From positions 62,001 to 126,000 of the forward strand of contig NZ_LVYD01000044.1 of the NCBI RefSeq assembly GCF_002077945.1: a stretch of DNA of 64,000 nucleotides, written 5' to 3'. Below, piece after piece: positions 26,345 through 34,908 of this stretch. The DNA is from Niastella vici. GTDB taxonomy: Bacteria; Bacteroidota; Bacteroidia; Chitinophagales; Chitinophagaceae. Under the pieces are notes generated by a model. The model was not told where the DNA came from, did not search any database, and saw only the letters and a list, made by a program, of their open reading frames with translations. The first letter of the stretch is position 1, and every line of letters starts with the position of its first letter. The position numbers and the translations under genes were made by a program.

Positions 26345-27115
26345 ATGGAACTACCAGTTAAAACAAGCGAGTTTTTGAAGCAAACAGGTGAGGCTTCAGC
26401 CTTTGCCGGCCGTTTCTTTAAAGAGGCGTTCAGGCCCCGGTATGAGATAGCGGAATTTACCCGGCAATGTTTTGTAATCGGGTATAAATCATTTCCATTG
26501 ATCGGCTTAACCGGTTTTATCATGGGATTGGTGTTAACCATTCAGTTGCGGCCATCCCTTATAGAGTATGGGGTAGAATCGCAGTTGCCGGCCATGGTGG
26601 GAATAGCTATAGTACGCGAAATAGGCCCCGTGATCACCGCCCTGATCTTTGCCGGAAAAATAGGCAGTAGCATTGGGGCAGAGCTGGGTTCCATGAAAGT
26701 GACAGAGCAAATAGATGCCATGGAAGTTTCGGGCACCAACCCTTTCAAATACCTGGTAGTAACGCGGGTGCTGGCGGCTACCCTTATGTTGCCGGTTTTG
26801 GTAATGTTGGGGGATGCTATTTCTTTATTTGGTTCCTATTTGGGCGTGAACATCCGCGGTGTAACCAGCTTTAACCTGTTTTACACCCAGGTATTCGACG
26901 TGCTGGCATTTGGCGATGTATTGCCTGCATTTATTAAATCATTCTTTTTTGGCTTTGCAGTGGGTATTATCGGTTGCTACAAAGGATATTATTCAGCAAA
27001 AGGAACAGAAGGAGTGGGGCAGTCGGCCAACTCTGCAGTGGTGGTTTCTTCTATTGTCATATTTATCATTGATCTGGTGGTTGTGCAAATAACAGATCTG
27101 TTAAACCTGAACTGA
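26345..27115 (+). CDS. MlaE-family ABC transporter permease
   Basis: The 256-residue integral membrane protein shows the MlaE signature: 'LIGLTGFIMGLVLTIQLRPS', 'AIVREIGPVITALIFAGKIG', 'SSIGAELGSMKVTEQIDAM' and 'GTNPFKYLVVTRVLAATLML'. It forms the inner-membrane core of a complex moving phospholipids between the membranes, keeping outer-membrane asymmetry. It is followed by the ATPase after 9 bp and the MCE protein; MlaB and MlaC homologues are not adjacent. Confidence 0.92.
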   Translation: MELPVKTSEFLKQTGEASAFAGRFFKEAFRPRYEIAEFTRQCFVIGYKSFPLIGLTGFIMGLVLTIQLRPSLIEYGVESQLPAMVGIAIVREIGPVITALIFAGKIGSSIGAELGSMKVTEQIDAMEVSGTNPFKYLVVTRVLAATLMLPVLVMLGDAISLFGSYLGVNIRGVTSFNLFYTQVFDVLAFGDVLPAFIKSFFFGFAVGIIGCYKGYYSAKGTEGVGQSANSAVVVSSIVIFIIDLVVVQITDLLNLN

Positions 27116-27124
27116 TCCATAACT

Positions 27125-27898
27125 ATGAGAGAGCAAACATTGATACAGGCAGAAAAAGAAAAAGAGACCGGCAGGGATGTGATGGTAGTGAAACATTTGT
27201 TTAAATCATTTGGCAGCAATAAAGTATTAAATGATTTTAACCTCACACTCGGTAATGGCGAGAACCTGGTAGTACTGGGTAAATCAGGTTCGGGGAAATC
27301 GGTTTTAATAAAATGTATCATTGGTTTGCTAACGCCCGAGAGCGGTATCATAGAAGTGCTCGGGCAGCAAATTACCGACCTTGACCATGATGAGTTGGAT
27401 AAGGTGCGCGCTAAAATTGGGTTCCTTTTTCAAAGCAATGCATTGTATGACTCAATGACCGTTCGGCAAAACCTGGAATTCCCCCTGCGCCGCCACTGGA
27501 TGCAGGTAACCCAGCAGGAAGTAGATCAGCTGGTGCAGGAAGCGCTGGAGGATGTTGGGCTGGCCCATACAATTAATATGATGCCGGCTGAATTATCGGG
27601 TGGCATGCGTAAACGTATTGCCCTCGCCCGCACCCTGATCCTTAAGCCGGAGATCATTTTATATGATGAACCTACAACGGGCCTTGATCCCATCACCGGA
27701 AAGGAGATCATACAATTGATCATGACCATACAGAAAAAATACCGGTCGTCTTCTGTTATCATTTCGCACGACATGAACTGTGTACGCCTGGCTGCCGACA
27801 GAATAGTAGTATTGATCGATGGCCGTTGTTATGCACAGGGTACCTATGATGAATTGAAACGGAATGGTGATCCTGTAATACATCAATTTTTTGAATAA
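27125..27898 (+). CDS. MlaF-family ABC transporter ATP-binding protein
   Basis: The 257-residue ATPase has Walker A 'GKSGSGKS', the Q-loop 'GFLFQSNALYDSMTVRQNLE' typical of MlaF, signature 'LSGGMRKR', Walker B 'ILYDEPTTGLDP' and switch 'VIISHDM'. It powers the lipid transporter formed with the preceding MlaE-like permease. It is 8 bp from the MCE gene, in one operon. Confidence 0.93.
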   Translation: MREQTLIQAEKEKETGRDVMVVKHLFKSFGSNKVLNDFNLTLGNGENLVVLGKSGSGKSVLIKCIIGLLTPESGIIEVLGQQITDLDHDELDKVRAKIGFLFQSNALYDSMTVRQNLEFPLRRHWMQVTQQEVDQLVQEALEDVGLAHTINMMPAELSGGMRKRIALARTLILKPEIILYDEPTTGLDPITGKEIIQLIMTIQKKYRSSSVIISHDMNCVRLAADRIVVLIDGRCYAQGTYDELKRNGDPVIHQFFE

Positions 27899-27906
27899 AC
27901 TATTTT

Positions 27907-28911
27907 ATGGCAAAGAAAACAGTCAATACAATAAAATTAGGGGTGTTTGTACTGTCGGGATTGCTTTTTCTTATAGTAATGCTTTATATGATCGGCAAGA
28001 ACCGGAATTTGTTTGGCCCGGCATTCGTACTAAAGGCGCAATTCGAAAATGTACAGGGCCTTGTTCCTGGTAATAACGTCCGGTTCTCAGGGATCCAGGT
28101 TGGAACGGTGAAAAGGATAAATATTATAAATGACACGCTCATTGAAGTCGTTATGCTGGTTGATGATAAAATGCAGCAGATCATGCGGAATAATGCCATT
28201 GTTGCTATCGGTTCCGAGGGGTTAATGGGGAATAAAGTGGTCAATATTTCGCCGGCCCGGTCGCCGGCGCCTTTTGTTACAAAAGGAGAATTGTTGAGCA
28301 GCAGAAAGGTCCTTAATACGGATGATATGTTGCAAACCCTGTCCAAAACCAACCAGGATATAGCAGTTGTTGCTGCCCAGTTAAAAATAGCGGTGCAACG
28401 GGTCAATAACAGTGCCGCTTTGTGGGCGATCCTTAATGATGAAACCCTGCCTCAAAATTTACGTTCCGCGGCTGCCAATGTGCAGCAGGCCACCGCCCGG
28501 GCTGCTATAGTGGCCAGTGATCTGCAATCAATAATCGGTTCGGTAAAAAATGGGAAAGGCTCCCTGGGAGCCGTACTAACCGATACCTCTTTTGCGGTTT
28601 CCCTGCATGATGCCATTGAAAAAATAAAAGGGGTGGGCGACAAAGCCGATGAACTGGCCGTTTCGCTTAATTCGGTCATCACAGGTGTAAAGCAGGATTA
28701 TAATACAGGCAGGGGCCCGGTTAATGCCCTGTTCAAAGATTCTTCGATGGTAGTCAGCATCAGTAAGAGCCTTGATAATATACAAAAAGGAACGGATGCG
28801 TTCAATCAGAACATGGAAGCCTTAAAACATAATTTCCTTTTCCGGGGTTATTTCAGGAAACTGGAAAAGCAGAAAAGTAAAGAGAACCGGCAGGGCTTTG
28901 CGGCACAGTAG
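27907..28911 (+). CDS. MlaD-like MCE-domain protein
   Basis: The 334 residues contain one N-terminal membrane helix ('LGVFVLSGLLFLIVMLYMIG'), a single MCE domain (about 38-115, with 'NVQGLVPGNNVRFSGIQVGT' and 'IGSEGLMGNKVVNI'), and a long helical C-terminal region. It should form the periplasmic ring or tunnel of the Mla-type transporter and bind lipid. It ends the operon and is followed by the next tandem operator. Confidence 0.9.
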   Translation: MAKKTVNTIKLGVFVLSGLLFLIVMLYMIGKNRNLFGPAFVLKAQFENVQGLVPGNNVRFSGIQVGTVKRINIINDTLIEVVMLVDDKMQQIMRNNAIVAIGSEGLMGNKVVNISPARSPAPFVTKGELLSSRKVLNTDDMLQTLSKTNQDIAVVAAQLKIAVQRVNNSAALWAILNDETLPQNLRSAAANVQQATARAAIVASDLQSIIGSVKNGKGSLGAVLTDTSFAVSLHDAIEKIKGVGDKADELAVSLNSVITGVKQDYNTGRGPVNALFKDSSMVVSISKSLDNIQKGTDAFNQNMEALKHNFLFRGYFRKLEKQKSKENRQGFAAQ

Positions 28912-28917
28912 CAGTAC

Positions 28918-28953
28918 TTGACTATTATCAGTTCGGGTTATAGCCGGCGTCAT
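28918..28953 (+). promoter_or_regulatory. Tandem Crp/Fnr-like operator of the universal stress/ppsA operon
   Basis: TTGAC-TATT-ATCAG (28918-28931), 8 bp, then ATAGC-CGGC-GTCAT (28940-28953). Starts are 22 bp apart and the element ends 44 bp before the ATG at 28998. It begins 7 bp after the stop of the MCE gene, which argues for a new transcription start here. Confidence 0.6.
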
Positions 28954-28997
28954 GGGTTCTGCCATTATATATAAATAGCTTTACTAAAACACAGATT

Positions 28998-29816
28998 ATG
29001 AAAAAGGTTTTAGTTGCTATTGATCCCAAACAGGTAAATACCAATGTATTTGATTTTGCCTGTTTTATAGCCAAACTTACTCATTCAAAGCTTACAGGCA
29101 TTTTCCTGAAAAAAAATGCTGAAGCCGCAGTACTTACAGAGGAATCATTACGCATACCACATGACGAGTTGGTTGAAGCCGATCCGCTAACGGGCGTGGG
29201 AGATAATATTCGCCTTTTTAAAACAATTTGTGAAAACAGGGGAACAAACTGTTCTGTTCACCTCGACCAGGGTGTTCCTGTTGCCGATATTATTAAAGAA
29301 AGCCGGTTTGCCGACCTGCTTATTGTTGATCCTGAAATATCGTTCACTGAAAAGAAAGAGGCTGTGCCAACCAGTTTTATAAAAGAGGTACTGGCAAAAA
29401 GTGAATGTCCGGTATTGATCGCCCCATTTAGCTTCTCTGGAATTGATGAGATCTTATTTGCTTATGATGGCAGTCCGTCTTCTGTTTTTGCTATAAAACA
29501 ATTTGCCTATCTGTTCCCTGAATTTGCCGATAAAAAAGTTACTATTCTGCAGGTAAATGAATGGGATGATGAATCAATTATCGAAAAAGACAGGATAGGA
29601 GAGTTACTGCAATTACAATATTCCGCTATCGGATTTCAACAGCTGCATGGCATTGCAAGTAACGAACTGTACAAATATCTGCTTGGCAAGAAAAATATTT
29701 TTGTGGTAATGGGCGCTTTTGGCAGAAGCATGCTTTCGGGTTTTTTAAGGCATAGCACTGCTGAACTGGTTGTGAAGGCCATTAATCTTCCTGTATTTAT
29801 TGCTCATCATAAATAG
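28998..29816 (+). CDS. Universal stress protein (divergent two-domain)
   Basis: The 272 residues start 'MKKVLVAIDPKQVNTNVFDF' and comprise two Usp-like halves ('KSECPVLIAPFSF' closes the first, 'EILFAYDGSPSSVFAIKQF' opens the second, 'FVVMGAFGRSMLSGFLRHST' near the end). It retains a clear G-rich ATP-site-like stretch in the second half. It is more divergent than the 17161/29824 pair. It is the first gene of a five-gene run (28998-34881) with gaps of 7-40 bp. Confidence 0.85.
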   Translation: MKKVLVAIDPKQVNTNVFDFACFIAKLTHSKLTGIFLKKNAEAAVLTEESLRIPHDELVEADPLTGVGDNIRLFKTICENRGTNCSVHLDQGVPVADIIKESRFADLLIVDPEISFTEKKEAVPTSFIKEVLAKSECPVLIAPFSFSGIDEILFAYDGSPSSVFAIKQFAYLFPEFADKKVTILQVNEWDDESIIEKDRIGELLQLQYSAIGFQQLHGIASNELYKYLLGKKNIFVVMGAFGRSMLSGFLRHSTAELVVKAINLPVFIAHHK

Positions 29817-29823
29817 TTTAATT

Positions 29824-30666
29824 ATGAAAAAAATAATAGCTGTATTCGATGGTTTGAAGTATTCCGAAAGCACAGCCAATTATGCTGTTTATATAGCAAA
29901 ACGAACCGGTTCACACCTGGTGGGCGTTTTTTTGGATGATTTTACTTATCATAGTTATAAGGTATATGAACTGGTAAGTGAACGAGGTTTTATAAACGAG
30001 GATAAAATGGCGAGGTTGGATAAACAGGATGAAGAAATGCGTGAAGAAGCAGCCGGTAAATTTAGCACACTCTGCCAGGCAGCCGCATTAAACTATACGG
30101 TACATCACGACCGGAATATTGCCATCCATGAACTGCTGCACGAAAGCATCTATGCCGATCTGCTGATAATTGAGAACAAAGAAACTTTTACGCATTACGA
30201 AGAAAAAGTGCCCACCCGTTTTGTTCGCGATCTGTTGAGTGAAGTGCAATGCCCGGTGCTGGTGGTGCCAAAAAGGTTTAATCATTTCGATAAGGCCGTT
30301 TTATTATATGACGGTGAACCGGCTTCGGTATATGCCATTAAAACATTCAGCTATGTTTTTTCGGGGATTGATGACCTGAAGGTAGAAGTAGTTTCAGTTA
30401 AAAATACGAAGGAATCAATGCATGTGCCCGATAACCGGCTGATCAAAGAATTCATGAAACGGCACTTTCCCGAGGCAGCATTCACTGTATTAAGGGGTGA
30501 TGCAGTAACTGAGATCCTTGACCAGTTAAAAGGCAAAGGAGAGAATATGCTGCTTGTGCTGGGCGCCTATAACAGGGGGATGGTTTCACGCTGGTTCAGG
30601 CCCAGTATGGCCGATATACTAATGGAAGAATTAAATAAACCATTGTTCATAGCGCATCATACATAA
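29824..30666 (+). CDS. Universal stress protein, two-domain (paralog of the 17161 gene)
   Basis: The start is ATG at 29824 (280 residues), matching its paralog. The two share long identical stretches such as 'HLVGVFLDDFTYHSYK', 'LLHESIYADL', 'IENKET' and 'FVRDLLSEVQCPVLVVP' (with F/V or I substitutions). The second half has 'VLLYDGEPASVYAIKTF' and 'LLVLGAYNRGMVSRWFRPSM'. The two genes are a recent duplication placed under two separate operators. The role is presumably in survival under energy stress, by analogy with the family. Confidence 0.88.
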   Translation: MKKIIAVFDGLKYSESTANYAVYIAKRTGSHLVGVFLDDFTYHSYKVYELVSERGFINEDKMARLDKQDEEMREEAAGKFSTLCQAAALNYTVHHDRNIAIHELLHESIYADLLIIENKETFTHYEEKVPTRFVRDLLSEVQCPVLVVPKRFNHFDKAVLLYDGEPASVYAIKTFSYVFSGIDDLKVEVVSVKNTKESMHVPDNRLIKEFMKRHFPEAAFTVLRGDAVTEILDQLKGKGENMLLVLGAYNRGMVSRWFRPSMADILMEELNKPLFIAHHT

Positions 30667-30683
30667 ACTCACCTTTAAAAGAC

Positions 30684-31253
30684 ATGGTTATGAAATTATT
30701 GCTTGGCCTTATGTTTATGCTCTTGGGCGTATCGCGCTTTTATGCAATTCCGGTTAAAGATAATTATATGTCAACTTACCAGGACTCTGCCAAAACCTTT
30801 ATACCTGAAAAAACCTCATTGAGTTCTTTTAACGTATTAACAGTCGCCGATACCGCTTTTAAAGTTGAAGATATTGGCCGGTTATTAGGTAAAGGGTATG
30901 GAGAGCTGTTTACATACATAGACAAACATAAATTGAAAGCAGGAAAAGTGATGGCGTTTTATAATACCCCGCAATTGCCCTTTGTATTTGACGCAGCTGT
31001 TGAAGTGAACAGGTTGCCGGTTGGGCTCACAGGTAAAATCAAGGGAAAGAAGATCAAAGGCGGGGATGCTGTTGTAGTGCATTACCAGGGGCCCTATGAT
31101 CAAATCGGCGCCGCTTATGCTGCGATCACAAAATGGCTGAAAGAGAATAATAAAAAAGGGGTGGCGCAGCCATTTGAGGTTTATTTGAATGACCCGGTGA
31201 CCGTAAAAGATCCGCAACAACTCCGTACAGATGTGTATCAGCGAATACAATAA
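30684..31253 (+). CDS. Exported GyrI-like (effector-binding) domain protein
   Basis: The 189 residues begin with a signal peptide (second ATG at 30690, 'MKLLLGLMFMLLGVSRFYA'). The rest resembles the GyrI/AraC effector-binding fold: 'DIGRLLGKGYGELFTYIDKH', 'AAVEVNRLPV', 'GGDAVVVHYQGPYDQIGAAY' and 'FEVYLNDP'. This fold binds small hydrophobic ligands; here it has no DNA-binding domain and is probably periplasmic. The gene sits between a universal stress protein and a polymer-forming membrane protein in one operon. Confidence 0.7.
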   Translation: MVMKLLLGLMFMLLGVSRFYAIPVKDNYMSTYQDSAKTFIPEKTSLSSFNVLTVADTAFKVEDIGRLLGKGYGELFTYIDKHKLKAGKVMAFYNTPQLPFVFDAAVEVNRLPVGLTGKIKGKKIKGGDAVVVHYQGPYDQIGAAYAAITKWLKENNKKGVAQPFEVYLNDPVTVKDPQQLRTDVYQRIQ

Positions 31254-31262
31254 AAGTAATAT

Positions 31263-32444
31263 ATGAAACAAATTCTGTTGCTTGTGTTAATGCTGGGAAT
31301 GGTTTGCTCGGTGCAGGCCATACGCATTCAATCGGGTAAAAACCTGGTTATTGACAAACCGGTTTATGAAGATGTGTATATCACCGGTGGTGAAATAATG
31401 ATCAATGCGCCCATTTACGGCGATCTCATCATTGCCGGCGGAACCGTTACCATTAACGACACTGTGGCCAATGATATACTTGCTGCCGGTGGAACCATTA
31501 CTTTCAATGGTTATGTTGGTGACGATATCAGGTGTGCCGGTGGTAAGCTGAATATATTGAAAAATGTTTCAGGAGATGTGGTTGTTACAGGCGGTAAAAT
31601 TGTTATCAGTAAAGATGCTGTTGTTGGTAACCTGATTGCCGCAGGGGGCGAAATAACCATCGATGGCCTGGTGGCCGGTACCGTAAAAACCGCATCAGGT
31701 AAATTATATTTAAATGGCAGTGTGATGAAAGACGCTGATTGCAGGGGAGAGGATATTACAATAAATGGCAGGGTTCGGGGCCGGTCGGTTTTAGTAGCGG
31801 GCGACAGGCTTACCATAGGCCGTGCTGCTTCGTTTAATAATGAAGTGCGCTATTGGTCGCCTGCAGATAATGTTGCATTCAATAATTCCCTTAAAAATGG
31901 CCAGGCCATTTATGATGATTCGCTGAAAATAAAAAGAGACCAATGGTATTTTCTTGGCTTTTCTTCTGCATTGGGATTGATATGGTATACCGGAATGGTG
32001 TTTGTGATGATCATGATCATCCAGTACCTGTTCAGCGACATTATGAAAAAGGCAGGCCAAACTGCTTACGATAAAGCGCTGCGTTCCCTCGGGTTTGGAT
32101 TTTTATTCTGGATTGGTGTGCCGGTGGCGGCAGTGATAGCCTGTGTAACTATTGTTGGTGTTCCGGTAGGCCTAATCTTATTATTCAGTTATATTATACT
32201 CGCCGTGTTTGCCGGTACCATAACCTCCGTGGTGGCAGCTAACTGGTTAAACAACCGGTCTCTCGCAAAATGGTCATACTGGCGAATGGTATTCATTGCA
32301 TTGGGAATATTTGTTGTATTTAAAATTCTGTCATTGACACCTTTCCTTGGTATGTTCATTTTTGCATTGCTTGCCTGCATTGCATTCGGCTCAATTTTGC
32401 TGAATGTGCACTGGCGAAGAAGCCGGCAGGCGCTCCCGGCATAA
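31263..32444 (+). CDS. Exported polymer-forming (bactofilin-like) domain with C-terminal membrane helices
   Basis: The 393 residues begin with a signal peptide ('MVCSVQA'). About 170 residues of short beta-helix repeats follow, of the type 'GDLIIAGGTVTINDTVANDI' and 'GDVVVTGGKIVISKDAVVG', as in polymer-forming cytoskeletal proteins. The C-terminal third has four hydrophobic segments, including 'GMVFVMIMIIQYLFSDIM' and 'GVPVGLILLFSYIILAVFAG'. The repeat domain should lie on the periplasmic side and the helices in the inner membrane. It is probably an envelope-organising protein, but no function is established from the sequence. Confidence 0.75.
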   Translation: MKQILLLVLMLGMVCSVQAIRIQSGKNLVIDKPVYEDVYITGGEIMINAPIYGDLIIAGGTVTINDTVANDILAAGGTITFNGYVGDDIRCAGGKLNILKNVSGDVVVTGGKIVISKDAVVGNLIAAGGEITIDGLVAGTVKTASGKLYLNGSVMKDADCRGEDITINGRVRGRSVLVAGDRLTIGRAASFNNEVRYWSPADNVAFNNSLKNGQAIYDDSLKIKRDQWYFLGFSSALGLIWYTGMVFVMIMIIQYLFSDIMKKAGQTAYDKALRSLGFGFLFWIGVPVAAVIACVTIVGVPVGLILLFSYIILAVFAGTITSVVAANWLNNRSLAKWSYWRMVFIALGIFVVFKILSLTPFLGMFIFALLACIAFGSILLNVHWRRSRQALPA

Positions 32445-32484
32445 AAACCTGTATAGTTAGTTAACCTTCTTCAAAATATTACAT

Positions 32485-34881
32485 ATGGAATCCCTGATAA
32501 TGAAATTTGATGACATCAGCATTAATGATGTGGCCCGGGTTGGGGGTAAAAATGCTTCCCTTGGTGAAATGTTCAACCGGCTTTCGGGGCAGGGAGTGCC
32601 GGTTCCCAACGGTTTTGCCATCACGGCCGATGCATTCTGGCTTTTTATTGATAAGAATTTCCTGCGCGGCAAGTTAAAAGAGCTGCTGATGAATTTAGAT
32701 ACAAATGAATATTCAAACCTGGCCTATATAGCTAAACAGGCCCGGTCGCTGATGCTGAACGCTACCATGCCCGATGTGTTGAAAAAAGATATAATAAACG
32801 CGTATAAGGAACTTTGTGGCGATACTTATTTTGAAGTAGCTGTAAGAAGCAGCGCCACGGCCGAAGACCTGCCCCAGGCCAGTTTTGCCGGTCAGCATGA
32901 ATCTTATTTAAATGTTTCGGGTGAAGCGGAATTGCTCTCGGCCGTTCAAAAATGTTTCGCCTCTTTATATACCGACAGGGCTATTAAGTACCGGAATGAC
33001 AATCAATTCGAACATGCCAAAGTAGCATTATCGGTAGGGGTGCAAAAGATGGTCCGGTCCGATAAGGCCTGCGCCGGCGTAGGGTTTACGCTTGAACCGG
33101 AATCGGGTTTCAGGGATGTTATTCATTTAAGCGGTGTATGGGGCCTGGGTGAAAATATAGTCCAGGGCACTGTTACACCCGATGAGTTCTTTGTTTTTAA
33201 ACCTTCGTTGAAGCAGGGTAAAAAAGCGATCGTTCAAAAAGTGCTGGGTGAAAAAACAAAGACCATGGTCTATGGGCTGAATTCGATGAATTTCCATGCA
33301 ACTATTAATACAGAAACACCTGCCGCTAAAAGAGAACAATTCGTTTTAAGCGATGACGAGGTGATGCTGCTAGCAAAATGGGCCATGGTCATTGAGGAAC
33401 ATTACCAGAAACCAATGGATATAGAATGGGCGAAGGACGGCATTACGAACGAATTGTTCATCGTTCAGGCGCGGCCCGAAACGGTGCATGCGCAAAAAGA
33501 TCCTTACCTGGTTAAAGAATACCGGTTACAAAATAAAGGCACCTTACTGGCCGAAGGAGAAGCTATAGGTTCAAAAATAGCTATTGGTAAAGCCAGGGTA
33601 TTACAATCGCCCGGTGATGCCGATGCGCTGCAACCCGGTGAAATTGTGGTTACAGAAATAACCAGTCCCGACTGGGACCCTATTCTAAAAAAAGCGGCCG
33701 CTATTATCACCGACAAGGGTGGCCGAACCAGTCATGCTTCCATTGTAGCCCGTGAACTGGGCGTGCCGGCGGTAGTGGGTACTTCCAATGCCACTAAAAA
33801 TATTCACGATGGCGAAATAATTACGGTTTCATGCTGTGAGGGCAAAACCGGGTTTGTGTACAGGGGAAAATTAAATTACAAAGAAATAGAACATGACTTC
33901 AGCAACCTCAAAATGCCTGAAGCAACGCAACCCATGTTGATAGTAGGAGATCCTGAAAATGCATTCCGGTTATCTTTTTATCCCAATAGTGGCGTTGGCT
34001 TAATGCGCATCGAGTTTATTATAACGCATTTTGTGCAGGTGCATCCCATGGCATTGGTGAAATTTAACGAGCTCACCAATACGGCCACCAAAGAAAAAAT
34101 TGAAAAGCTTACCCATCATTATCCCAACAAGGAAGCCTATTTTGTTGATAAACTCGCCCAGGGCATTGCTACCATTGCGGCGGCTTTTTACCCTAAAGAC
34201 GTAATTGTGCGCATGAGCGATTTTAAGACCAACGAATATGCCAACCTGGTTGGCGGTGCAATGTTTGAACCAAAAGAAGAAAATCCCATGCTGGGTTTCA
34301 GAGGGGCTTCCAGGTATTATAACGACCGGTACCGGGAAGGCTTCCGGCTCGAATGCGAAGCCATTAAGACCGTACGTACTGTAATGGGGCTTACCAATGT
34401 AAAAGTAATGATCCCATTCTGCAGAACCGTGGAAGAAGGCAAGCAAGTGGTTGAGGTAATGAAGGCCAACGGGTTGAACCGCGAAATGGACCCCTCACTC
34501 GAAATATATGTAATGGCCGAGATCCCCAGTAATGTGCTGCTGGCAGAACAATTTGCTGCCATCTTCGACGGGTTTTCAATTGGCTCAAACGACCTTACCC
34601 AGCTTACGCTGGGGATAGACCGTGATTCAGCAATTGTAAGCGGGTTGTTCAGCGAGCAAAATGAAGCGGCAAAGTGGATGATCTCCACTGTCATACAGAA
34701 AGCCAAAGCTGCCGGAAGAAAAATAGGGCTATGCGGCCAGGCGCCCAGCGATTTCCCTGAATTTGCCCAATTCCTGGTACAACAGGGGATTGATAGTATC
34801 TCATTTAACCCCGATGCGTTGCTGAAAGGGATTGAAAACATAATAACAGCCGAAGGGAAAGAGCGGGTAAAAGAGCGTTGA
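32485..34881 (+). CDS. ppsA: Phosphoenolpyruvate synthase
   Basis: The 798-residue cytosolic enzyme has the three expected domains: an N-terminal ATP-grasp domain ('VARVGGKNASLGEMFNRL', 'VRSSATAEDLPQASFAGQHE'), a central swivelling domain with the phospho-histidine H417 in 'GGRTSHASIVARELG', and a C-terminal PEP-utilising barrel ('GSNDLTQLTLGIDRD', 'GLCGQAPSD'). It converts pyruvate and ATP to PEP, AMP and phosphate, allowing gluconeogenesis. The length is typical. It is the last gene of the universal-stress operon, an association seen in anaerobic or stress regulons elsewhere. Confidence 0.93.
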   Translation: MESLIMKFDDISINDVARVGGKNASLGEMFNRLSGQGVPVPNGFAITADAFWLFIDKNFLRGKLKELLMNLDTNEYSNLAYIAKQARSLMLNATMPDVLKKDIINAYKELCGDTYFEVAVRSSATAEDLPQASFAGQHESYLNVSGEAELLSAVQKCFASLYTDRAIKYRNDNQFEHAKVALSVGVQKMVRSDKACAGVGFTLEPESGFRDVIHLSGVWGLGENIVQGTVTPDEFFVFKPSLKQGKKAIVQKVLGEKTKTMVYGLNSMNFHATINTETPAAKREQFVLSDDEVMLLAKWAMVIEEHYQKPMDIEWAKDGITNELFIVQARPETVHAQKDPYLVKEYRLQNKGTLLAEGEAIGSKIAIGKARVLQSPGDADALQPGEIVVTEITSPDWDPILKKAAAIITDKGGRTSHASIVARELGVPAVVGTSNATKNIHDGEIITVSCCEGKTGFVYRGKLNYKEIEHDFSNLKMPEATQPMLIVGDPENAFRLSFYPNSGVGLMRIEFIITHFVQVHPMALVKFNELTNTATKEKIEKLTHHYPNKEAYFVDKLAQGIATIAAAFYPKDVIVRMSDFKTNEYANLVGGAMFEPKEENPMLGFRGASRYYNDRYREGFRLECEAIKTVRTVMGLTNVKVMIPFCRTVEEGKQVVEVMKANGLNREMDPSLEIYVMAEIPSNVLLAEQFAAIFDGFSIGSNDLTQLTLGIDRDSAIVSGLFSEQNEAAKWMISTVIQKAKAAGRKIGLCGQAPSDFPEFAQFLVQQGIDSISFNPDALLKGIENIITAEGKERVKER

Positions 34882-34908
34882 AGTAAAGAGCAGGCTTGTC
34901 ATGTACGG

